A program made the translations under genes and the position numbers. A DNA stretch of 6,227 nt, from contig DASUPK010000076.1 in the NCBI GenBank assembly GCA_036276255.1, positions 1 to 6,227 of the forward strand, read 5' to 3'. Positions 1 through 4,770 of this stretch are shown one piece after another. Numbering within the stretch: the first letter of the stretch is position 1; the number at the start of each line of letters is the position of its first letter. A model generated the notes under the pieces. It was given only the letters and a program-made list of their open reading frames with translations. It searched no databases and had not been told where the DNA came from. The stretch is from DASUPK01 sp036276255. GTDB taxonomy: Bacteria > Actinomycetota > Thermoleophilia > Solirubrobacterales > 70-9.

Positions 1-288
1 CAGCTGCTCACCTACCAGGCCGCCTACCGCGGTCGGCAGGACCGCAAGAGGGTGACGGTCGACGCCGCCGGGTACCGCCGCCGCCAGGGGGAGTCGCTGC
101 GGCGGCGAGCCGACATGGCGGCTGAGGACGCACTCGCCCACGGCGAGGCCGTGGAGATGGACCCGATGGGATCCAACGAGCGCCGGGTCGTGCACGAGCA
201 CCTTCGCGACCGCACCGAGATCGAGACCTACAGCGAGGGCGACGAGCCCAACCGCTACGTGGTCGTCGCACCCCTCGTCTCCGATTGA
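1..288 (+). CDS. jag: Jag/SpoIIIJ-associated RNA-binding protein, 3' part (end of KH domain plus R3H domain)
   Basis: This is a partial gene: it is open from the first base and ends with TGA at 286-288, giving 95 C-terminal residues. The first ~20 residues (QLLTYQAAYRGR...) look like the end of the type II KH domain of Jag. Residues ~20-32 (VTVDAAGYRRRQGE) match the usual linker (VDAEGYRERR). Residues ~33-93 form the R3H domain: NERRVVH contains the signature Arg-x3-His (R61, H65), followed by the typical ending ETYSEGDEPNRYVVV. Jag (KhpB/EloR) is a cytoplasmic RNA-binding protein, normally encoded just after yidC and linked to cell-wall elongation and small-RNA binding in Gram-positives. Its place directly before rsmG supports the call. 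The KH GxxG loop and the N-terminus lie outside the window. Confidence 0.93.
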   Translation, partial: QLLTYQAAYRGRQDRKRVTVDAAGYRRRQGESLRRRADMAAEDALAHGEAVEMDPMGSNERRVVHEHLRDRTEIETYSEGDEPNRYVVVAPLVSD

Positions 289-962
289 GCTCCGCACCCG
301 CCGCGGCGGAGCCGGCACTCGAGGCTCTGCTCGAGCTGCTGTCCGACCCGCGCGCGCCGATCGCGGCATCCACGGTGGGGCGGGCCCGCCAGGTCCATAT
401 CGAGGACTCACTGAGCGGCCTGGAGGTCGATGAGCTCGTCGAGGCGTCCCGGATCGCCGATCTTGGCAGCGGCGCGGGCCTGCCCGGCCTCGTCCTGGCC
501 GCCTGCCTGCCCACGGCTCGCGTCGAGTTGATCGAGTCGGCCGGCCGGAAGTGCGAGTTCCTCCGCGACGCGACCGTCCGGATGGGACTCGAGAACGCCG
601 TGGTCATCTGCGAGCGCTCAGAGGAGTGGGCCGCCGGCCAGGGCCGCGAGGCCCACGATGCGGTCACCGCCCGGGCGGTCGGCTCCCTCGCGGTGCTGGC
701 GGAGCTCGCCTCCCCGCTGCTCCGCGAGGGCGGCGTGCTGGTCGCCTGGAAGGGGGGGCGCTCGGAGGCGGAGGACGCCGAGCTCGAGCGAGCTGGCCCG
801 CGGCTCGCCATGGAGCCGGCCGAGGTCCGGAGCGTGCGGCCTTATCCGGGCAGCCGCGACAGACACATCCACCTCCTCCGCAAGAATGGACCGACCCCGA
901 ACGGATTGCCGCGCCGGCCCGGGATGGCGGCGAAGCGCCCGTTCGGGTCCGAACAGCACTGA
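285..962 (+). CDS. rsmG: 16S rRNA (guanine527-N7)-methyltransferase RsmG (GidB)
   Basis: RsmG uses S-adenosylmethionine to methylate N7 of G527 in the 530 loop of 16S rRNA; in several bacteria its loss gives low-level streptomycin resistance. The 225 residues fit the family (about 200-240). The SAM-binding glycine-rich motif is IADLGSGAGLPGLVLA (residues 57-72). An acidic motif VELIESAGRKCEFL follows (80-93), then DAVTARAVGSLAVLAELASPLL (125-146), GGVLVAWKGG (149-158), and a basic C-terminal motif PRRPGMAAKRPFG (209-221). The start is a TTG at 285-287 that overlaps the jag stop (TTGA). No Shine-Dalgarno is visible, so initiation is probably coupled to jag translation. This start puts the family's first helix (LEALLELLSDPRAPI) near residue 12, as expected. 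A run of seven G lies at 752-758 inside the KGG codons. Confidence 0.95.
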   Translation: MSSAPAAAEPALEALLELLSDPRAPIAASTVGRARQVHIEDSLSGLEVDELVEASRIADLGSGAGLPGLVLAACLPTARVELIESAGRKCEFLRDATVRMGLENAVVICERSEEWAAGQGREAHDAVTARAVGSLAVLAELASPLLREGGVLVAWKGGRSEAEDAELERAGPRLAMEPAEVRSVRPYPGSRDRHIHLLRKNGPTPNGLPRRPGMAAKRPFGSEQH

Positions 963-969
963 CCCGAAC
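941..969. repeat. Inverted repeat spanning the rsmG stop, just upstream of parA
   Basis: GTTCGGGT (941-948) is perfectly complementary to ACCCGAAC (962-969), with a 13-nt loop that runs into the rsmG stop codon (960-962). A competing smaller palindrome, GTTCGG-GT-CCGAAC, occupies 941-954. A further CCCGAACGG-ATT segment occurs at 896-907 and resembles 963-973. The structure ends 7 nt before the parA ATG. It could be an RNA hairpin affecting coupled translation of parA, a protein-binding site, or chance in GC-rich coding DNA. Confidence 0.45.
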
Positions 970-976
970 GATTCGA

Positions 977-1747
<771 letters not shown>

Positions 1748-1759
1748 GACCAGCCTGAA

Positions 1760-1778
1760 GCATGTCCTTCGGACATGC
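1760..1778 (+). promoter_or_regulatory. Perfect 8-bp hairpin between parA and parB
   Basis: GCATGTCC (1760-1767) and GGACATGC (1771-1778) pair perfectly around a TTC triloop. The hairpin fills the middle of the 44-nt parA-parB gap and abuts the parB Shine-Dalgarno sequence at 1779. There is no T tract after it, so it is not a typical terminator. As RNA it could affect translation or stability of parB. As DNA it is a 19-bp odd palindrome that could be an operator. It does not match the parS consensus (GTTTCACGTGAAAC). Confidence 0.6.
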
Positions 1779-1785
1779 AAAGGGG
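1779..1785 (+). promoter_or_regulatory. Shine-Dalgarno sequence deciding the parB start
   Basis: AAAGGGG ends 6 nt before the ATG at 1792. It favours this start over the in-frame ATG at 1762, which lies in the left arm of the hairpin and has no purine-rich sequence upstream. Confidence 0.7.
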
Positions 1786-1791
1786 TACCCA

Positions 1792-2652
1792 ATGGCGGAA
1801 CGTAAACGAGGAATGGGGAGGGGGCTTGCGGCGATCCTGCCCGAGAGCTCCGCCGGCGGACCCGAGCTCCGCGAGCTCGACGTCACCCAGATCGAGCCCA
1901 ATCCGGACCAGCCCCGCGCCAAGTTCGACGCCGCCGCCCTCGACGCCCTCGCTGGCTCGATCGGCTCGGTCGGGCTGCTCCAGCCGCTGATCGTCCGCCC
2001 TCTCGACGACGGGCGCTACGAACTCGTCGCCGGGGAGCGCCGCTGGCGCGCAGCGCAGAAGGCGGGCATCGACCGGGTACCCGCCGTCGTCCGGACCTCT
2101 CCCGAGGACGAGCGCCTGCAGGCCGCCCTGATCGAGAACATGGTCCGCGAGGATCTCAACCCGGTCGAGGAGGCCCGGGCGTGCGCCGCCCTCGTCGACG
2201 ACCTTGGCATCTCCAAGGAGGAGCTCGCACGCCGGGTGGGCCGGAGCCGCGCGGCGATCTCCAACCTGATCCGCCTGCTCGATCTCCCCGATCCCGTCCT
2301 CTCCCTGCTCGAGGGGCAGGAGCTCACGGAGGGCCACGGCCGGGCGATCCTCCAGGTCTCCGACCAGGAGAAGCGCATGCGGCTGGCCAAGCAGGCCGCG
2401 TCCGAGGGCTGGTCCGTCCGCGAGACCGAGCGCCACGCCGGCCAGGGTCCGCGCCGCAAGAAGGCGCCGGCCGGCGGCCGGATCTCGGCTGAGGAGCGCG
2501 CCGCCATGGCTGACGCCGAGGACACGCTCGGCACCGCCATCGGCCAGGACGTCAGGGTGCGCAGGGCCGGGGACGGCGTCAGGGCTGAGCTCCACTTCGA
2601 TGATCTCTCTGAACTGGATTCGCTTGCCCGCCGCCTGCGCCGGCGTGGCTAG
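1792..2652 (+). CDS. parB: Chromosome-partitioning protein ParB (Spo0J family CTPase, DNA-binding)
   Basis: ParB binds parS sites near oriC, spreads as a CTP-dependent sliding clamp, and stimulates ParA and loads SMC. The protein has 286 residues, normal for chromosomal ParB. The N-terminal peptide KRGMGRGLAAIL (5-16) is the ParA-stimulating motif. Residues ~27-101 are the ParB/Srx nucleotide-binding domain, with NPDQPR (37-42), GLLQPLIVRP (61-70) and the GERRWRA box (81-87). ENMVREDLNPVEEA (115-128) is the second conserved CTP-pocket motif. The parS-reading helix-turn-helix follows around SKEELARRVGRSRAAISNLIRLLDLP (141-166). A basic linker (~218-232) leads to a C-terminal dimerisation domain (~240-286). 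The ATG at 1792 is preferred over 1762 because of AAAGGGG at 1779-1785 and the typical MAERKRGMGRGL N-terminus. Stop is TAG at 2650-2652. Confidence 0.97.
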   Translation: MAERKRGMGRGLAAILPESSAGGPELRELDVTQIEPNPDQPRAKFDAAALDALAGSIGSVGLLQPLIVRPLDDGRYELVAGERRWRAAQKAGIDRVPAVVRTSPEDERLQAALIENMVREDLNPVEEARACAALVDDLGISKEELARRVGRSRAAISNLIRLLDLPDPVLSLLEGQELTEGHGRAILQVSDQEKRMRLAKQAASEGWSVRETERHAGQGPRRKKAPAGGRISAEERAAMADAEDTLGTAIGQDVRVRRAGDGVRAELHFDDLSELDSLARRLRRRG

Positions 2653-2655
2653 AAT
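2650..2655 (+). promoter_or_regulatory. Possible -10 box (TAGAAT) of the tRNA-Ile promoter
   Basis: TAGAAT differs from TATAAT at one base and lies 10 nt before the mature tRNA 5' end, which would place the transcript start a few bases upstream of the tRNA. It overlaps the parB stop codon TAG. The best -35 candidate is TTGCCC at 2624-2629, but the 20-bp spacer is long. Co-transcription with parB is the alternative. Confidence 0.4.
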
Positions 2656-2665
2656 CGGCGGCCGC

Positions 2666-2739
2666 GGGCGATTAGCTCAGTTGGTTAGAGCGCGTCTCTG
2701 ATAAGGACGAGGTCCCTGGTTCGAGTCCAGGATCGCCCA
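2666..2739 (+). tRNA. tRNA-Ile (anticodon GAT)
   Basis: The 74-nt sequence folds into a complete cloverleaf. The acceptor stem is GGGCGAT (2666-2672) with ATCGCCC (2732-2738), all seven pairs perfect, and discriminator A2739. The D arm is GCTC/GAGC (2675-2678 and 2688-2691) with loop AGTTGGTTA. The anticodon stem is CGTCT/GGACG (2693-2697 and 2705-2709) with one U-G pair, and loop CTGATAA gives anticodon GAT at 2700-2702, reading AUC/AUU. The variable loop is 5 nt. The T arm is CCTGG/CCAGG (2715-2719 and 2727-2731) with loop TTCGAGT. The 3' CCA is not encoded and must be added after transcription. The gene stands alone 13 nt after parB, outside any rRNA operon in the window. Confidence 0.97.
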
Positions 2740-2740
2740 C

Positions 2741-3190
2741 TCAGCTCGCCACACGCTCACCCTCGGCGGCGCAGCGGATCCCCTCCATCGCGTGCTCGAC
2801 CCAGCGGCGGAACAGCCGCTCGCCCGCCATCGCGACCTGCAGGCGGACGCTCAGGTTCTTCGGATCGCTGCCCGCCTCCATCTCCATGAACGTCCCGCCC
2901 TGGCCCTCGGTGAGGACGGCACGGGTGTAGGTGCCCGTGTCCATGCAGCGGATCGTCAGTTCCTTGCCCGGACTCATCCGTTCCACTTCGAGCGTCGTCT
3001 CGAGATCGGACATCGGCCAGGGCCGGGACTGGACGTTGCGGACGCGGCAGCCCTGCTCGAATTCGCCGTCGATGCACTGGAAGCTGATCGTGTCCGGCCA
3101 CCACTCCGTCTGCCGGTCCGGGTCGGAGGCCAGGGCCCAAACGACGTCGAGCGGCGCGTCGATGAATGCCTGTTGACGGCACTCCGGCAT
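2741..3190 (-). CDS. SRPBCC (START-like/polyketide cyclase-type) domain protein
   Basis: The 149-residue protein looks like one complete SRPBCC domain, a helix-grip fold with a hydrophobic ligand cavity. The N-terminus QQAFIDAPLDVVWALASDPDRQTEWWPD (6-33) is the usual first strand and helix pair (x-x-APxxxVW...D...W.P). Central strands follow (DGEFEQGCRVRNV 41-53, LETTLEVERMSPGKELTIRC 63-82, YTRAVLTEGQGGTFMEMEAG 88-107). The long C-terminal helix (~112-147, RLQVAMAGERLFRRWVEHAMEGI) would close the cavity. No signal peptide or membrane segment is seen. The ligand or reaction cannot be told from sequence; related proteins include cyclases, lipid carriers and many unknowns. The ATG at 3190-3188 is preceded by GGGAG with a 10-nt spacing. 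The gene is divergent from bfn and ends one base from the tRNA-Ile 3' end on the opposite strand. Confidence 0.82.
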   Translation of the reverse strand: MPECRQQAFIDAPLDVVWALASDPDRQTEWWPDTISFQCIDGEFEQGCRVRNVQSRPWPMSDLETTLEVERMSPGKELTIRCMDTGTYTRAVLTEGQGGTFMEMEAGSDPKNLSVRLQVAMAGERLFRRWVEHAMEGIRCAAEGERVAS

Positions 3191-3232
3191 CGCGTCGATT
3201 CTCCCACGCTCCGGGGGGCTTCGGGCCGCTCC

Positions 3233-3238
3233 TATAAT
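3233..3238 (+). promoter_or_regulatory. Perfect TATAAT -10 box upstream of the bfn gene
   Basis: TATAAT lies in the 74-bp divergent intergenic region. It predicts transcription starting near 3245, about 20 nt before the GTG start. No TTGACA-like -35 is seen at 16-18 bp upstream, where the sequence is GC-rich. The start point would rule out the in-frame GTG at 3241 as the initiation codon. Confidence 0.6.
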
Positions 3239-3252
3239 CCGTGCGGACGCCT

Positions 3253-3258
3253 GAGGAG
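3253..3258 (+). promoter_or_regulatory. Shine-Dalgarno sequence deciding the bfn start
   Basis: GAGGAG ends 6 nt before GTG 3265, an ideal spacing. It supports that GTG over the GTG at 3241 (upstream of this site) and over the ATG at 3274 (spacing 15 nt). Confidence 0.75.
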
Positions 3259-3264
3259 ACCTGC

Positions 3265-3765
3265 GTGCAGAGAATGACCATCTACGGAGTCAGCTTCGAC
3301 ATGGTCGGCAAGCAGCCGATCGTCTTGCTGAAGACGGTGGACGGCAACAAGTTCCTCCCGATCTGGATCGGTCACCCGGAGGCGGCGGCGATTCTGATGA
3401 AGCTGCAGGGGGCATCGACGCCGCGGCCGATGACGCACGACCTCCTCTCCGACGTGCTCGATCAGATGGAGGCCAAGTGCGAAAAGGTCTCCGTCACCGA
3501 GCTCCGGGACAACACCTTCTTCGCGTCGATCACGATCTCGATGAACGGCTCCGAGATGGAGATCGACTCGCGGCCGTCCGACGCCCTCGCTCTCGCCGTC
3601 CGAACCTCCGCGCCGATCTTCGCGGCCGACGACGTGATCGAGGAATCGGCGATTGAGTTCGAGGGCGAGGAGGTCGAGGACCAGGAGCAGGTCGTCGAGA
3701 AGTTCAAGGACTTCCTCGACAACGTCACGCCCGAGGATTTCGCCTCGGGCGAGGGCGACGTCTAG
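3265..3765 (+). CDS. Bifunctional nuclease family protein (BFN, DUF151)
   Basis: The 166-residue protein carries a BFN/DUF151 domain over roughly residues 4-130. Recognisable blocks are GVSFDMVGKQPIVLLKTVDGN (8-28), the hallmark LPIWIGHPEAAAILMKLQG (31-49), RPMTHDLLSDVLDQM (54-68), DNTFFASITI (82-91) and the conserved IDSRPSDALALAVRTSAPIF (100-119). The family was named for nuclease activity on DNA and RNA reported for plant members; bacterial members such as the Thermotoga TM0160 structure are functionally unclear, so activity here is inferred. A strongly acidic tail follows (131-166, with EGEEVEDQEQ and EKFKDFLDNVTPEDF). The protein appears cytoplasmic. GTG 3265 is chosen from GAGGAG six bases upstream. 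It is transcribed alone, with its own -10 box at 3233, and converges on ddl. Confidence 0.9.
   Translation: MQRMTIYGVSFDMVGKQPIVLLKTVDGNKFLPIWIGHPEAAAILMKLQGASTPRPMTHDLLSDVLDQMEAKCEKVSVTELRDNTFFASITISMNGSEMEIDSRPSDALALAVRTSAPIFAADDVIEESAIEFEGEEVEDQEQVVEKFKDFLDNVTPEDFASGEGDV
3728..3751. repeat. 9-bp perfect inverted repeat in the 3' end of bfn
   Basis: CGCCCGAGG (3728-3736) and CCTCGGGCG (3743-3751) pair perfectly around a 6-nt loop ATTTCG. It lies within the last codons of bfn (TPEDFASGEG) and is followed by a GC-rich sequence without a T run. It may contribute to 3'-end protection or transcription stopping, or be a product of codon choice. Confidence 0.55.
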
Positions 3766-3780
3766 CGGCCACCAGGCCGC
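3765..3780 (+). terminator. GC hairpin at the bfn stop codon, possible terminator
   Basis: GCGGCC (3765-3770), loop ACCA, GGCCGC (3775-3780) begins with the last base of the bfn stop codon. It is followed by ACTTTG, only three T, so it lacks a classic U tract. GC-rich actinobacteria often have terminators with poor U tracts, and the place just after the gene fits this role. Confidence 0.45.
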
Positions 3781-3790
3781 ACTTTGATGA

Positions 3791-3811
3791 GCGAGGGGCG
3801 AAGCCCCGAGC
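3791..3811. terminator. Hairpin in the bfn-ddl convergent gap, possible two-way terminator
   Basis: GGGGC (3795-3799) pairs with GCCCC (3803-3807) around loop GAA. Two tandem G-A mismatches (3793-3794 with 3808-3809) are then flanked by two more G-C pairs (3791-3792 with 3810-3811). It is the main structure in the 48-bp gap 3766-3813 between convergent genes, so it could end either transcript. No T run is present on either strand. Confidence 0.35.
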
Positions 3812-3813
3812 GG

Positions 3814-4770
3814 TTAGAGAGAGCGGCCGCTTGTGGCCGCCGATTGTTTGCGAAGCCGAGCTGAATCCAGGATCTGCTCGACCAGCTGCGTGAACTCGAT
3901 GCCCGCGGCCTCGGCCGCCATCGGGAAGAGGCTGGTGTCGGTGAGACCTGGAATCGCATTCACCTCGAGGACTTGCGGCCCGTCGTCGCCGAGCATGAGG
4001 TCGACCCGCGCGAAGCCCGTGCAGCCGAGCATCTCGTAGGTCCGCGTGGCCAGCTCCTGGACCCGCCGGGTCTCGGCGTCGCCCAAGTCGGCCGGGCAGA
4101 CGTACTCGGTGCGGCCGATCTCGTACCGCGCCTCGAAGTTGAAGAAGTCCTCCTCCCGCGGAATCGCCTCGACCACCGGCAGGGCATCCGTCCCGAGGAC
4201 GCTGACGGCGAGCTCGCGACCCTTCACGTAACGCTCCAGCAGGACCCGGTCGTCGTAGCTGAATGCGGCGACGAGGGCCTGGGGGACCTCTTCGCGCGAG
4301 GAGGCGAACTCGACGCCGAGCGAGGAGCCCTGGCTCGCCGGCTTCACGACCAGCGGGAAGCCGAGCCGCTCCTCGATCTCCTCGAGCGTGTCGGCGGCGC
4401 CGAGCTCGCGGAAGGCGGTGGCGTTGAACGCGGCCCAGTCCGGTGTGGGAATGCCGGCGGCTCGCATCTCGTGTTTGGCTGCGACCTTGTCCATGCAGAG
4501 GGCGCAGGCGGCCACCCCGGGCCCGGTGTACGCCAGGTCGAGGATCTCGAGCAGCTCCTGGACGGTTCCATCCTCGCCGCCCGGCCCGTGGAGCGAGATG
4601 AAGACGACGTCAGGGCGCTCGGAGCGCAGCCGGCTCACCAGATCGCCACCGACGTCGATTCCGATCGCCTCGTGACCGAGCGAGCCGACCGCATCCTCCA
4701 CGCGCGCCGCCGAGCGCAGCGACACGCCGCGCTCCAGGGAGCTCCCTCCCTTGAGGACGGCGACCCTCAT
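3814..4770 (-). CDS. ddl: D-alanine-D-alanine ligase
   Basis: Ddl joins two D-alanines using ATP in the cytoplasm, giving the dipeptide added by MurF to the peptidoglycan precursor. The 318 residues fit the family (~300-370) with an ATP-grasp fold. The N-terminal motif is VLKGGSSLERGVSLRSA (5-21, E13). Then come SLHGPGGEDGTVQELLEIL (59-77), YTGPGVAACALCMDKVAAK (81-99), PLVVKPASQGSSLGVE (139-154, with K143 and S150), LLERYVKGRELAVSVLG (177-193) and the omega-loop FFNFEARYEIGRTEYVCPADL (209-229). Tyr216 is kept, which favours D-Ala-D-Ala over D-Ala-D-lactate. The C-terminal site is GFARVDLML (252-260) and VLEVNAIPGLTDTSLFPMAA (267-286). The ATG at 4770-4768 overlaps the stop of the upstream aminotransferase as ATGA, so translation is probably coupled. 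The last ~10 residues (QSAATSGRSL) are beyond the conserved fold. Confidence 0.96.
   Translation of the reverse strand: MRVAVLKGGSSLERGVSLRSAARVEDAVGSLGHEAIGIDVGGDLVSRLRSERPDVVFISLHGPGGEDGTVQELLEILDLAYTGPGVAACALCMDKVAAKHEMRAAGIPTPDWAAFNATAFRELGAADTLEEIEERLGFPLVVKPASQGSSLGVEFASSREEVPQALVAAFSYDDRVLLERYVKGRELAVSVLGTDALPVVEAIPREEDFFNFEARYEIGRTEYVCPADLGDAETRRVQELATRTYEMLGCTGFARVDLMLGDDGPQVLEVNAIPGLTDTSLFPMAAEAAGIEFTQLVEQILDSARLRKQSAATSGRSL
3823..3840. repeat. Inverted repeat GCGGCC/GGCCGC at the 3' end of ddl
   Basis: GCGGCC (3823-3828) and GGCCGC (3835-3840) pair around a 6-nt loop, within the last codons of ddl. The same pair of arms forms the hairpin at 3765-3780 on the other side of the convergent gap. 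Its stem lies before the ddl stop codon, so it would be the first of the ddl 3' hairpins to be transcribed. Confidence 0.5.

Noticed and set aside
841..852. DnaA-box-like TTATCC in rsmG
   Set aside because: Only the first six bases match (TTATCCGGG), it is single, and it lies inside a conserved coding region.
551..976. 142-codon upstream extension of the parA frame
   Set aside because: It overlaps the conserved half of rsmG and is Arg/Pro/Gly-rich; ParA proteins of this type start right before the P-loop, as with ATG 977.
2803..2820. AGCGGC/GCCGCT inverted repeat after the tRNA as a tRNA terminator
   Set aside because: It lies 64 bp downstream inside conserved SRPBCC coding sequence and has no T run; a 6-bp GC stem is common by chance here.
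4221..4234. Half-site resembling parS (TTCACGT) in ddl
   Set aside because: Only seven bases match and the other half fails; the bases encode the conserved Ddl residues YVKG, which explains the sequence.
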